Shown here: positions 1 to 11,445 of the stretch, piece after piece
Layout: each line of letters starts with the position of its first letter
Position numbering within the stretch: position 1 is the first letter of the stretch
NCBI GenBank assembly: GCA_946902985.2
Contig: OX336398.1
Location: 233,326,556 to 233,390,555 of the forward strand
Reading direction: 5' to 3'
From: Meconema thalassinum
Lineage: Eukaryota; Arthropoda; Insecta; Orthoptera; Tettigoniidae
DNA: 64,000 nt
Program-made: the position numbers and the translations under genes
The notes under the pieces: model-generated
The model's input: the letters and a program-made list of their open reading frames with translations, nothing else
What the model was told of the DNA's origin: nothing
The model's database searches: none

Positions 1-1343
1 GTATCGAAGTGTGGGTGTGAGGTGAGCCCGTGTTCAGAGGGGAGGGTTATGGGATTTACATATATATGTATACATTGACATTGTGAAAAAACAAACAAAA
101 AAAATTGACATATGCGAAAGATTTGATTAACATTGGGAAAAAATTGACATTTTGAGAAAAATTGAACATTAAAATAAATTCGATCTGTAAAAAAAAAATT
201 GCCCTTGCATTTGCTGGCATATTGCTAGTTTAAAAAAAAACATGGTTTCTGATGGTTATGTGTTACATATTTGTGCAGGGAGGAAAAACCCAGGGCCGAA
301 CGGATGATTGCGTCGTCCGCCCCATCTTAGGGAAAAAATGCTCCCTGCAATAGGAAAGGTAGAAGAAAATAGAAAAATGGGTGTTCCAGGGTATAATTTA
401 AGGGAAATATTCAAAAGTATTTATTTGTGTGGGAAAAACGGAACACCCTGACAAATGGGGAAGTTAGAAGAAGGAAAAATGAAAGAAAACAAATCATACA
501 CATGATGGACATTGGCATCTTGGTGAACAAACACAAATATATATAGTGTATAGTTGTATAAAGCTTATCCTGAAAAACTTATAAATTACAATGACCTTAT
601 GTCTAGTGGAATAATGGTATACAGTTTATCCTGAAAAATTATAATTTACAATGACCTTATGTCTACTTAATCGCGCTAATCCCTTATAATTATAGTTTTC
701 ATGAGGTACCTCGCGTGCACGCTACCCGTCTGTACGTACTCTTGCCGTCTCACGGCTGATTCTGTACGGCCACTTCTTGGTACGGTATAGTGGTCGTACC
801 GCTTGTATGTGTGCTTAATACCTAACCTGTGAAGCATCCTCTGTGGGTGAATGCTTTCACACTTGACAATGAGAGTCACTGCCACAAACCGGTTGCGCTC
901 TCATTGTCGTAATCTGCGTCACATTTTGACGCTTTATGTGTTTTAATTGAGTTGATCTGCCAGTAAGCCTGGTACCCCACAGGCACCAGTCCTGCTGTGC
1001 AGATTCATTTTAGAGTGTGTAGCTGAAAAAGAAAAATGTGGTGAGTGTTTGCGAGTGTGTCGGGATTAGTGCAAGTTGAAAAAAATAAAAAAAAATAGTA
1101 CACATCATGGCATGCTGTAAATAATATGCCACTGCTATATGGCAGTGAAATTCCTGTCACCAGTTTTCTGTATCTGGTGACGATGCCTGTGAAAAAAAAA
1201 TGGCGAGGTTTAGAAAAAAAACATATTAGTACTGGTTGAAGCTGGTCTTTTACTGAAAAAAAAAACATGATTAATGTTACTTAGCTGCAAGGCCGGGCTT
1301 ACCCTATACGGTGCCGTAATGCCGTAACTAATATGTAGTTGGT

Positions 1344-1485
1344 CTTACCCCGGTAGCGGAATTGTGGTTACCGGGTGCCGATATATTCCACTTTGATTAT
1401 TCCTATCTTAATCTAGTTTATCCTAAGTATTGTCGGGCTTACCTCGGTAACGGATTTATAGTCACCGAGTGCCGATATATTCTAC
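1344..1485. repeat. two diverged copies of a 48-bp module
   Basis: Positions 1344-1391 and 1438-1485 share the layout CTTACCYCGGTARCGGA, then a GTKACCGRGTGCC part, then GATATATTCYAC. Within each copy, CGGTARC can pair with the following GTKACCG to form a short hairpin. The function is unknown. Confidence 0.55.
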
Positions 1486-2082
1486 GGTGATCTATATATA
1501 TTAAAAAAAATGCCTTAAATGTAGGTTTATGTTACCTTATGTCTTACCTTACTTATTTAACTTATTGATAAAATTACTTAACTGTAAAACTATTCTGTAT
1601 TTACATGCCGAGTGGACCTTATTCTAAAGCCGAAATGTGCTGTGCTATTATTAGCAACAGCTGTCAGTAAATTTGCTTACATCTAAGTGACCTTAACATG
1701 GCACTATGACTTAAGTACTAAGATTTAGATGGAGGCTGGCCGCTTGATTTCTCTCGCGGGGGCGCCCTTGTAGTACATTGTCGGGACCGGAACCCAACAA
1801 TGCCTCGTAGTCCCCTCCGTTTTAATACTATTGTCGACATCTATTCTAGGTCTTAATACTAGTACTAACCTATTCGCAGGCGCCTTACGGTGCCACTAAG
1901 CTAACCGTTTCGCCCGCTGTAACTTTCGTGTTCATAACCGTGTGCTGTTCCTATTTGACGTAGGTGAGCCGCCCACTTGGCTCCTGTGAGGGGCGCGCAA
2001 TGCCCCTCTCTTAATGCCCTCTGGTTGCCCGTTGCGTCGCCATTTATGTGGGCATTGGACAGTGTGGTCCAATGGCATAATA

Positions 2083-2188
2083 TCCTCCGGGAAGAAAGCG
2101 TCCGGGGAGTCCTCTTCGCCTGTGTCGGCCGCAATATTTGTATTCATGTGTCCTCCGGGAAGTGAGCGTCCGGGGAGTCCTCTTCGCC
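2083..2188. repeat. 38-bp direct duplication, 68 bp apart
   Basis: 2083-2120 and 2151-2188 are near identical: both begin TCCTCCGGGAAG and both contain CGTCCGGGGAGTCCTC. The region around them looks more weakly duplicated. No coding role is evident. Confidence 0.7.
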
Positions 2189-2765
2189 TTAATCGGCATT
2201 GCTGGGTTGGCCCACTGAACCCTTTTGAGTGCCCGCTATGCTACTCATTTAAGAACTCTGGCGACCCGTTGTCGTCCATTTACGTGGGCGCAGGACCGAA
2301 TGAGCGCGTACATTCCATATATATATATTCATATTTCATTCTTCATTATCGATTACCGTCGTGGTCTTCACCTTCACCTCGCGGGGTAAGGACTTGTCGG
2401 ATCTAGGATTGGTCCTGCTGAACCCTTGGATCCTGCTTCACTCCTGACGAATAGGAGTCTGACTCCCCGCCATGGAAGTCCTACTGACGTAAATTTAACT
2501 AACAGTCTAGTCATAATATGGGGTCGTCTCTAGGGATAGTTCCCGAGGCCGGCGCTGAGTGAGCTATTTCTCCCGCCATCCTCAGAAAGTCACCCTGCAG
2601 ATCTCGGCTTCGATGACCGTGACACATAGTGGGTGTAACGTTCTCCGACAAGGGGGATGGGCTAATATGCACCCCTAGATCTCGATGTTTGCCCGTGTCA
2701 GGTCCCGAATGCTTTGACCTTACGTGGTTCGTCTATTTGGTCAGGTCAGTGATTTGATGAGCCAA

Positions 2766-2795
2766 CTGGGGAAGGGTCCACATCGCCTTCCCCAG
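2766..2795. other. perfect 10-bp hairpin
   Basis: CTGGGGAAGG at 2766-2775 is the reverse complement of CCTTCCCCAG at 2786-2795, with a 10-nt loop. It is GC-rich and stable. There is no T-run after it and no neighbouring gene to give it a role. Confidence 0.6.
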
Positions 2796-5172
2796 CTCTG
2801 CTCCAGTGTGGTCCCTCCTGACCTTCGGCTTACACCGTTGTCAACCATCAGTTCGTATCAGATTCCTTTGTAAGAGAGAAAAAAAATGTGCCGTAACCTG
2901 TGTGAATGGTTCAATCTCCGTGTAAAATGTGAAATATTTCCAGTGTAGCGGGGTTGTAGATCTTCTAAGTACATAGGCTACTTCTGGCCTACCATCGCTA
3001 TGTCAGCTTCCCAGCAATAATGCCTTCTTTACCTTAATGGAGGTGTTAGTAGGGTCTGTAATGTCAGGTACCCTGTTATTAGGATTTGGGGGTAGTTATT
3101 CGTTGAGTGGGCTTAAAGCATGGTAGGAAGGGTTTTGCGCACCTTTGGGTTCCACGTTAGTGGTGGCCTAGAACCGGTGGTGGCACTGGGATGCTTCTAT
3201 AGTGAGTGGAGTGGGGAGGTAATTCCCGGGATTGAAAAAATACGAAAATTCATGCAGGTTTGATATTAAAATCCCTGGTAATTGGATGGGATACTCATGC
3301 ATGTGTCTGGATATGAAGTTTTTGCCTTCATGTACGGATAGGTGTAGGATGGGGCATAATACCATATGTTCCTTTCATGCGGGAGTGTTTAAGTACTAAA
3401 GCATGGTTAATATGTATCTATGGCCTCCTCTCTCATTTGGAGAGGCGCATTATGCTTCTTTAATGTTTGCTGAGCCACCCCTAATACTCAGGCGGTGCAA
3501 CGGGGCTCAAGGCGTAGCTTGCCTGCTCTTTAGACGCATGAAGTCCATCAACCCCAGTGTGTATTTTGTAATGTAGTGTAGCTGTTTATGGTCGTGTAGA
3601 TGTGTTTGCGTTGTTTATGTCAGGCTTGAGAAGGTTATGGGAAGGGAGTAAGGTGGTACGCTGGTAGCCTGTTCTCCTGTCGTCCTCCCTTGGTCCATGT
3701 TGGCTTTCTATCCGCGCCTTGGGATAGTAGGGCTGCATGACCTAATCTGGTCGGCCATTTGCAGTGTAGATGTGGCCAGTGGTCGTAATGCGACTGGTCA
3801 TGTGCTAGTCATCTGTAATGATTTATTTGGGGAATAGAATCGCGAAAAGAAGTTATGAAGGGGAGGTCCTGTTTCCTCAAAGTCCCTATGTTCGCTCCTA
3901 ATTGGTGAGTGCGTGTGTGTGTGTGTGTGACTACGTTCCGCTACACCACGCGGACGGTTGGTCTGTTATGAGGCTAAGTCCTAATATGTATCGCCTTTGT
4001 GGGCAGAAGGCGCCCGTGGCTTGCCAACGTGCCCTTGCGACCGTGCCCTATAGGCCCAAGATAAGTTTCGCTGTGTCACGTCTTGTCCATTGCCAAATGA
4101 TTTTGCAGTGTGGAGAAAAAAAATGTATGGCGTTATAATTGTTATGTGTGTGTAATTTCACGGTCACGGGCTATACGCAATAGTGTCTCGTCACCGCAGT
4201 ATTGCAGTGTGAATAGTCTGCAGTCAGCAATTGGTATGTGCAATAACAGGCTGGGAAGTTACTGTTTGTCATCCGCTGGTATGTGCCTTTTTGCACGAAT
4301 GCAAGTGTGGTCATTGTTTTGGATTCCTAGCCTAATGTAGCAATTCGCCCTAGTTAGGTAATGACGTCGTGTGGCCATTGTTCTCTAAGACCTGTGTCTT
4401 GCGAAATTTTCCTACCTGTGTTCGTGAAATGTATTCCTCTATGCCTGGTGTAATTCGAAATTTTATGTCTGGCTTTTGGTGGGAGGAAATGTAGTATTCC
4501 CTGTTCATGCACTTGTATGGGCCAATTTCAGTATGATTGGACGCCTGAATAGCTGTTCTCCTTTGTGTCTAAATTTTTACTGGAACTCAGACCCGTGACC
4601 TTATGTCATTCTCTGTGTTTTATGTTTGCGTTGTGTGACAGGGCTTGGGGCTTTCCCAGTGTGGTCTTTGCTTGTGTTCCGTGTACCAAAAATACCATTG
4701 GATAGTTAGTTTTTGGTACGCGTGTGGTGTGTGGTCATGGGTTCGAATCCGGTTGTCCGTAAAGACTTGGTGTGATCATTTTCGTGCCGCATATAATATG
4801 GCATGTTCCCGTGGATGTGCGATACGCATATGAAAGCATACATCCCTGTGTAGAGTTTGTACGTTTTTGAATTCCCCTCGTAGTGTAATTTTGGAAGATA
4901 TAGGGTCTCTAAATCGGGCGTGAATGATGTGTTGATTTCTGTCCAGTAGGCTTTGGCTCGCTTGTCTGCGTCGAGCAGTCTTGCTCATTGAGGAGTATGT
5001 TACAGCTGATACGACGGTGTTGAATTACGATGTTGTGTGCTTTCATTTGTTTCATGCTCTGCCCACGTCCTAGTTTTCTGCACGTGTGTGTGTGTGAACC
5101 TGATTGCTGCCTATAATGATTGCTAGCAGTGCCTCTCTCATTGTAGAAAAAAAACTTTGTGGTTTAATATGA

Positions 5173-5310
5173 CCGTTGATTTGTAGCTCATGCGCCAGGG
5201 GATTTCCGTTTTACTTGGAATCCAAACCACAGGCCATGGCATTTCATTTCGGAAATCCCATATGCGTTGTACGCGAGTGTGTCTGGTCCGCTAGTCGCGT
5301 ATTTGGTGAC
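5173..5310 (-). mobile_element. decayed SINE (family F)
   Basis: The plus strand matches, with many substitutions, the body of the SINE at 42742-42932. Shared blocks include ACTTGGAATCCAAACCACAG against ACGTGGAATCTGAACCACAG, and CATGGCATTTC against CATGGTATTTA. The tRNA-like head, expected at the high-coordinate end, is not clearly preserved. Its stronger divergence shows it is older than the copies at 42.7 and 55.2 kb. Confidence 0.6.
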
Positions 5311-6520
5311 CAGATGCCAGAGGCGATTGTATTGTTTTTCGTTTATGACCCGCTGTTAGTGGGACTGTCCCAATTAGTCTTAGCTTTCCCATTATCCTTA
5401 TTCTAGGACTGGATATCTACTCAACCTTATATTCCTGGTATTCAGAAGGTTGCGGGTTTGGAGACCGCCTTTTACCCAGAGTAATTGTTTCCGGCACCAT
5501 GAAGGTTGTGTCTCCGGGACAGTTCTGGTGAGTGTTAGGATCGTATCCCGGCGCGGTCAGTGGGCTATTTCTTGGCCCTCTTTTCACGCCTGCCCGTGGG
5601 ATTACTTCCTTTCCTTTTGGCAGTATTTCCGCCTTTACGTGTACCTATGTCTAAAAATTATGTCGTGAACACCATAAAAAATGTTAAAAAATAAAAAAAA
5701 AATGGTGCTTGGGACCTGAGTGTAATATTTACCATTTTGGTAACGTGAGTACTACCGTAATCTGGTTACGTCTCAGGGGAATCTACCGACACTGTCTAGT
5801 ACACATTAGGAAGGCCATTGCAAGACGTAATTGATATACCTGTATCCACGTCACGAGCAAAGCCAGTGCACTATGGGAGTCAAACCTGCCCTTCAAAGTA
5901 ATTGTAACTCACCAAAATGACAGTGTCTCGTCCCGATGTGCAATTGGGCTTTTCAGTTGGCTAAAGCACACCTCACCAAATTTTTGAAGTTAGTTTGAGA
6001 TTCTTAATTCCTGCCACACTTACGGCTTTCGCCCGCAACAGGAGAATCTATCAAACTGTGGAACCCTAACATAGAACGTTTAGTCATTTCTACTTAGAAA
6101 GACTCACTTAAGCTTTATGCTGTGATTTTATGCTTAAGTTGTGTTCAAAATATCTCTTTCTCGGCCTGAAGCCTGCTTGGCTTCCACTTGGCTTAGCATA
6201 TTTAGAGACTTTACGTTATGGCGTTAATCACTTCGCCCAATAACCATTGATGGCCTGAGAGGAAAATGCCATGGTTCCGAAAAAAAAACAAAAACCGGAA
6301 GGATTTAGAATTGTTCCCTCTAATTTGGCTATATTGCACTGTATATACATAAAATAAGAAAGAAAAATATGCGATTTCATGTTTATTATGTACTTGTTGG
6401 ACCATTTTCTTATCGCCCCCGTGTGAAAGAATTTATGTGGCCTATAATGTTGGTGTTAGCGATGTTAGTTTATTTCTGTGGCCCTGGTGGAAGTCGTTAT
6501 CCTCTTTCGAGCTGCAGTGC

Positions 6521-7813
6521 TCAGAAAGGTGAAGGGTTTTGCCCTGTTATTAGATTATAGGCCTTTGAAATCCAATGGGGTGTTCCTTTGCTACCTTCCG
6601 GCGGAATTTCTAGCAAAGTAAGCTTAGGCCTCCTTCCACCGTAGCGCGTGTCTATAGGTTTAAATGTACCTGTATTCGAGGGCCTAATTGTGCTTGACGC
6701 TGCCCTAGTAGATTTTACGGGAGTGTGTATATATTTGCCTGCGTGGTTTTGTGGGGTAGGTGAGAACACCTTTCCTAATCCCCGTGTACTGTGTGGTAAT
6801 GCCCGGTCAAAATGTTCGTGCGTATATCGTGCATCCTGAGGGACTAATACCGGTGTTCGCCTTTGTTCTGGCAAATTTGCCCTTTGAACTGGCGGTAAAG
6901 GTCGCTTAATGGCTTGTGTCCGGCCTAGCAATGTGGTGGCGTGTAGTCTGACCGTTTTTCGGCCTGTGGCCACGGCCGACTCCTGCCAATGTGTTAGCCT
7001 ATCTGTGTACGTGTATGTAGGCTTTATATACTGTAGGGCGGGCTCTATGTCGTCTGCCCATGACGTGGTTACGTCCCGTTGTCCCTCTGTTATATCATGT
7101 GTATTTAATGGCCCTAGCTTCGATTCCCTCTCGTCCTTTTGTTCCGAGGGGATTGTTCTAGGCTCTGCCCCTCGGTTTGGCAAAATCGCCTCCCGATCCG
7201 GGGCTGAAGGACGTGTGTTTGTGTTAGGTTTATTTTGTAGTAAGTTGGAGCCTAACCTGGCCGTCTTCTTGACTGTGGCCACGGTGAACTCCTTCCATTC
7301 TGTGGCAGTACGTGGCGAGAGGGACATCCTCGCAAATTGTCGAGTCAGCGTATCTACGCTTATGTCCTCTCTCGGGTGGGCTGATGGCCCTACCATGAAC
7401 TCAAAAATGGCCTTATTGGCTTGGAGCTCACAGTATTCATCCCAAATTTGGGTGTACTGCCTATTGAGGCATATGGCCTGTTCAGCGACTTTGGTGTCCT
7501 GAGTCCCTATCCGTCTGTGTTCCGTGATGAGTGTTTCCCATTGTTGGAACATAAACTCGTGTCGACAGTGTAGTTGCCAGTGTGCTTTTATGATTTGTGT
7601 GCGGAGGGTGGGGATTTTCGCCCGAATCTTGCGATTTTTAGCACTGCGGAGTGGCCGGACAAGGGCTCTTATGATCCGCATGTACTGGGCGTGCAGGAGC
7701 TGCTGAAACCTTCTGAGGTAGTCCTGCCTAGTTTCAAAAACTCTGTGCCAGGCAATTAATTCCTGGTACTCCCCAATGCTCCTTAGCACAGCTAGGCGGT
7801 ATAGGGGGGCCAT
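6521..7813 (-). CDS. unrecognised 430-residue protein with an internal duplication
   Basis: This is the only long, non-repetitive open frame in the window: ATG at 7811-7813, TGA at 6521-6523. I do not recognise the family. Residues about 1-150 are basic and probably helical, with many R, K, Q and L residues and few prolines, followed by a proline- and serine-rich tail. The tail holds two diverged copies of one module. In each, a W is followed by VAT, a basic pair, T, RL, LL, then spaced P and R residues and LP; the first follows ATEWKEF and the second follows LTHWQES. No CCHC knuckle, protease or RT motif is seen, and I find no signal peptide. A gag-like or other structural protein of an element would fit the basic N-terminus and the C/A-rich coding strand, but this is inference. 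The openness over 430 codons, with complex composition, argues that it is or recently was a real gene. Confidence 0.55.
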   Translation of the reverse strand: MAPLYRLAVLRSIGEYQELIAWHRVFETRQDYLRRFQQLLHAQYMRIIRALVRPLRSAKNRKIRAKIPTLRTQIIKAHWQLHCRHEFMFQQWETLITEHRRIGTQDTKVAEQAICLNRQYTQIWDEYCELQANKAIFEFMVGPSAHPREDISVDTLTRQFARMSLSPRTATEWKEFTVATVKKTARLGSNLLQNKPNTNTRPSAPDREAILPNRGAEPRTIPSEQKDERESKLGPLNTHDITEGQRDVTTSWADDIEPALQYIKPTYTYTDRLTHWQESAVATGRKTVRLHATTLLGRTQAIKRPLPPVQRANLPEQRRTPVLVPQDARYTHEHFDRALPHSTRGLGKVFSPTPQNHAGKYIHTPVKSTRAASSTIRPSNTGTFKPIDTRYGGRRPKLTLLEIPPEGSKGTPHWISKAYNLITGQNPSPF

Positions 7814-8103
7814 GTTGAATGGAGTGTATGTGAAAAAAATAATAAAAAAAAAATCTGTGCGTGTTTTGACAGTGTATTCTTATATTTCTCTGATTCTGTA
7901 TGGGGCTGGGGGGTTGGTTTGTTAAGAATTTCCCCTGTGTAGCTAGTTTGGAGCACTCAAAAAAAAATGGTGCTTTTTGTCTGGGGGAAAAATTTTCTCA
8001 CTATTTGCTTGGCTTTTTGCGGTACGGAAGGGGTCGTTTTAACTACGAGGGCTCGTTGATTGAGTCCCTTTTCTCTATGCGTAGTACCCCGCCTCCACCA
8101 GTG

Positions 8104-8136
8104 TTTTAGATCCCTTATTTGGGGGTGGATCTAAAA
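8104..8136. other. perfect 10-bp inverted repeat
   Basis: TTTTAGATCC at 8104-8113 and GGATCTAAAA at 8127-8136 with a 13-nt G/T-rich loop. It lies about 290 bp upstream of the start of the 430-codon minus-strand frame. Its role is unknown. Confidence 0.55.
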
Positions 8137-8907
8137 GGGAGAGTTGCTGTACTAATTTATGAGGTTGTGCCTAAAGAAGGGTAGCTCCCCTTGACAGGGC
8201 AAGCTGACCAGTGTAGTGTGTTGTGGTGTGCTAGGAACTAGGGGGCGTTCCTATAAATAATGTGGTAGTATTTGAGGGGATGGGACCCACTGCAAAGGGT
8301 CGCTGTACTAGTCGCTCAGCTGACTGCTTGTTATGTAATCGACTCTGCTCGTATCAGCCGGGTGGCACGCGCTTCACTTGAGCACGCGAGCCGCTGTGAG
8401 GAATACAATGACGTCTGAGTTGGCGTTATTACTACGGTGTGTCACGTCTGACTGTGACGGGAGTAAGGAAGGGCGTTGGGATGTAAAGAGGCGTATAACA
8501 GTAATGCTAGTGTAGAGTGTGGACCAAGTGTTTTATTGGTCTGTGATATTCTTTGTGTGAGTCCCTTGTAGGGAATGAAATTATGTTTATAATGTGATAC
8601 AAGTTGTGGGTTGCAGGTTACATAAATAGGAACTCTGAACACGATTGACTGACTCACCTCGGTTGACACCAGCGTAGCTTCGGCCGTCTTGATGGAGCAC
8701 TGACAATGGAGAGAGAGTTTGACCTCATTAGGACGTCTTCTTATACCTTCTGACGCCCTCCTGTCAGCAATGTATTGGCCCAGTTAGTACCATGTCGCTG
8801 AGTGTAATGATTACGTAAGGCTTGAGCTGCTTTATGGAGTAGCAAGCTGTCCTTACAGTATTAATGGATGTTGCCCCGGCTTTCCAAGGGTTGCCATTTT
8901 AGGGGAT

Positions 8908-9222
8908 TTATCCGGACGTTGGGGGGATGGTCTCCAAGGGGTGCATACCCCTGGGATGCTGTACAATATATGGGGCGGTGTACTTCTCATGTCGGTGGTT
9001 TATATAGAAGGATGCTGTGTTGCAATCTTCTGGATGTAGATTCATAAACCTTTTGCTTATTTCATAGTATTTTCTTGTTACCGTAAAGGTTCGTGCTGAT
9101 GTTGTCTTTGTGTTTGGGATTGTAACTACAATGGTTGATCCGATATAGGCTACATTGTCAACTTTCAAATCATGTAATTCATGTCCAACATGTTGGATTT
9201 TGAGTGCATGTGTGAAGCTATC
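8908..9222 (-). pseudogene. Crypton-type tyrosine recombinase relic
   Basis: The minus-strand frame resembles the middle of the catalytic domain of Crypton-derived recombinases (the KIAA1958/ZMYM-like insect proteins). In order it has an HELHDLKVDNV segment, then GSTIVVTIPNTKT, then ARTFTV, then a YYEISKRFMNLHP segment and FYINHRHEKYTAP. In the family the stretch ending IPNTKT lies between the first catalytic Arg and the later H-x-x-R. Here the first Arg region is degraded (HEL where RREEL is usual). The downstream G-H-C-F-R-R and Tyr region is not visible before the frame ends. About 100 codons remain of a domain of about 300. The relation rests on memory of the family pattern, not on a search. 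Confidence 0.6.
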
Positions 9223-9240
9223 CTTACCTAATTGTCAATG

Positions 9241-9366
9241 AATGAAAATATTGAGCTCTGATTGGTTGGAGAAACTGTATCATAATGAAAACTATTACTA
9301 TAATGACCCTCATTATGATACAGTTTTCTGACATATAATATTTACATTTCGACATCGTCGAACATA
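9241..9366. repeat. dispersed repeat with a 17-bp perfect hairpin
   Basis: AAACTGTATCATAATGA at 9272-9288 is the exact reverse complement of 9310-9326, with a 21-nt loop. The flanks (GAGCTCTGATTGGTTGG before, TCGTCGAACATA after) recur around the less perfect copy at 36008-36131, so this is a short interspersed element, perhaps a small foldback or MITE. Confidence 0.65.
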
Positions 9367-10012
9367 GAGTTTATTATTGCCTCCAAAAATGTTGTACACC
9401 CTTGTTTTAACTGCTGTGATATCATCTGGAACGATATCCTCCTGTGAAAATATATTTGTCAAACCATTGAGATTTCACCTAAAAATCTAATTAGCTAAGA
9501 GTGGGGTGGTACACTTTGTCTGTAACCTTAATGAATGATCACAATGGCAAAATTACCAAGCAAATTCATACACAAATTAGTATTACCCGCTCCAAGAAGC
9601 AAACGGACAAACGAGGAAAAGGAAAGATCAAGCAGGTATTTCTCTTATTTCGCTTCTTGGATAAATAAGGCAAACTTCAAACATTTCCTCTCGAGTGTGG
9701 AGTGAGATGAAAGAAAGAGCAAACTAATTACCTGACATCTCTTTCCAGCAAAAACGGAAAGGAAAATGATAAATATAAATACACTCTGCTTTCTCAAACA
9801 AACTCTTGGCCATTTCACAGCCGTCTGCAGCATTGCTCGGATGTAGCCGCCGTTGCCACGGGAACCGGCTGTGACATGCTGCAAATAAAAGAACATCAAA
9901 CATGAACGTATTGTTCAAGAAGTGAGACTTTGTTATTATGACTATTATTATTGAGTTTCCACAAACATAGAAGGAACCAAACTGGAGAGAAGAAGAACAT
10001 TCATAATAATAA

Positions 10013-10637
10013 CAAGCTGTACCCGGCATGCGTTGCAATGCCAATGAAAGAAAGTGTTGGCGTTGAAATTTTGTTTCTTGAAGTGCTTTTGGATACACAA
10101 TATGTTTTGCAATTTCCGTTAACTGCCTCTAAGCTATCGTAAAATGGATTTACTACTTTAGAAACATTCGTGGGAGCGTGCACAGCCACTCACCAAAGTT
10201 TCATCGCAATCGGATGAATGGCATATGAACGCATATGGGATTTTTTTTAAACGGATCGTGCGCTGTCACCCATTTGTTGAATCTACTCGTGCGCTGCCTA
10301 TTGTATAGTGGATTTACTAAGCCAGAAACCTTCCCTGAAGTGTACACAACATCTCACCCAAGCCTCATAGCTATCGGACGAATGGTATATGAATGCATAC
10401 GGGATTTTGTTGAAACGCTTCGCGTGTCGTCGCCCATTTGTTGAATCTACTCGTGTGCTACCTACTGTGAAATGTATTTACTAAGCCAGAAACCTTCCTT
10501 GGAGTGTACTCAACATCTCACCTAAGTTTCAGCGCAATTGGATGGGTGGTGTATGAACGCGTAGGAGACATACACACACACACACAGACCCACAGACACA
10601 CAAACTATCACGTGACATTGATTTTTATTTATATAGA
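10013..10637 (-). mobile_element. Helitron-like non-autonomous element
   Basis: Read on the minus strand it begins A|TCTATATAAATAAAAATC (10637 downward). It passes a CA/GT microsatellite (10567-10605), then about three diverged repeats of about 165 bp (anchor GGATTTACTA near 10145, 10310 and 10474). It ends with the hairpin at 10025-10042 (GC-AAC-GC core) followed by CTTG|T at 10013-10016. TC at the 5-prime end, a hairpin about 9 nt before the 3-prime end and insertion between A and T are Helitron hallmarks. CTTG instead of CTRR is a deviation. It encodes no Rep/helicase. Confidence 0.5.
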
Positions 10638-10640
10638 TAA

Positions 10641-10942
10641 AAACCCTGGCACTACAGCCAATGAAAAGCCCAGGCTTACCAAGCGACCGCTGCCCAGCCA
10701 TTTAGTCTGCAGATATTGAGGTGACGCGTGGTCAGCGCATCGGAACCCCTCGGTCATTAATCTTGGTTTTCGTGACAGGGCGCACCCTCTCTGTCAGACA
10801 GCTACCCAATTGTCCTCACGAGGCTGAGTGAACCCCGTTTCAACTCCCACGTCAGTTTCTAAAATCCCAGACGGAGTCGGGAATCAAACCCGGGGTCTAC
10901 GGGTGAGAGTCAGGCGGGCTACCCCAACACCACGGGACTGGC
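10641..10942 (-). mobile_element. tRNA-derived SINE (family B)
   Basis: The head is at high coordinates: the complement reads GGGGTAGCCCGCCTG (A-box region), then GGGTTTGATTCCC (B box), with a body that matches the copies at 28746-29068 and 46065-46352. The tail near 10641-10660 is AAAACCCTGGCAC in complement orientation. It lies between a Helitron-like element and a LINE end; I could not define target duplications. Confidence 0.8.
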
Positions 10943-10943
10943 T

Positions 10944-11445
10944 AAAGAAGAACATTTGCAAGTCCAAATCTCTTCCCTTTGCCTCTACCTTAGACACTAC
11001 GAAGCCGTAGGAATACCTTCGGTATTGTGTGCCTCAGAATGCTTGTGCATGGTCAAAAAGGGACAACTCTGGAATTTGGAACTGATAGAACGAGAGGATT
11101 TGGGAAAGATCATGGGTCCCATCAACATTGAGAGAGCATAACATCAGCCATAAGAAAAAGGAGACTTACCTTCTACAGTCACAAAGTCACAAGAGACTGA
11201 CCTCAAGAATCGTCAACATCATTTCTAGAGGGAAGGCGACTTGGACGAGACTTGTTGGAAAAGACGTCGGATTTTTAGAAATAGATCCCCAGGTTATATT
11301 TAACAGGGATAAATTCGGAATGCAGATCAGAACATCCAACACTCTCCAATCACTGACAGCTGTAGTGGGAGTGAATTGTACTCAGGAAAGGAATGTAAAG
11401 TTGAAGGAATACTGGACTAAGAGGAAAGCTCGCCAGAGTTAGGAA
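10944..11445 (+). pseudogene. non-LTR retrotransposon RT C-terminus, frameshifted
   Basis: One frame reads HYEAVGIPSVLCASECL and then EREDLGKIMGPI. It resembles the post-palm segment of CR1/L2-like insect LINE proteins, where a YASECL motif precedes a RKILGP motif. A second frame (11128-11442) continues with the basic C-terminal segment (SHKRLTSRIVNII, then a W and a DR region). A frameshift near 11120 separates them. This is a 5-prime truncated, dead copy. Nothing further is recognised up to the 11.7-kb microsatellite. Confidence 0.6.

Larger units (their letters stand above)
1..8860. other. compositionally distinct, low-repeat block
   Basis: The plus strand here is rich in G and T and the minus strand in C and A, unlike the AT-rich repeat mosaic to the right. 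Apart from the 430-codon minus-strand frame at 6521-7813, a decayed SINE at about 5173-5310 and small repeats listed separately, I recognise nothing. The one-sided base bias would suit a long, mostly decayed element read on the minus strand, but I found no polymerase, protease, integrase or LTR pair. Short frames here look like chance openings. Confidence 0.4.

Noticed and set aside
2258..2275. TGGCGACCCGTTGTCG as a retroviral-type primer binding site
   Set aside because: It resembles TGGCGACCG-type primer sites only at the start. No LTR end, polypurine tract or polymerase frame lies nearby on either strand.
1901..2406. Overlapping frames of 62-130 codons on both strands
   Set aside because: Mutually overlapping, no recognisable motif; they reflect a GC-richer stretch with few stops.
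4739..4750. GGTTCGAATCC, a perfect B box, as a tRNA or SINE
   Set aside because: No A box at the right distance and no SINE body recognised around it.
6648..7706. Plus-strand frames (63, 197 and 60 codons) opposite the 430-codon frame
   Set aside because: They lie antisense to a longer frame with protein-level internal duplication; composition is Cys/Val/Ser-rich as expected for the shadow strand.
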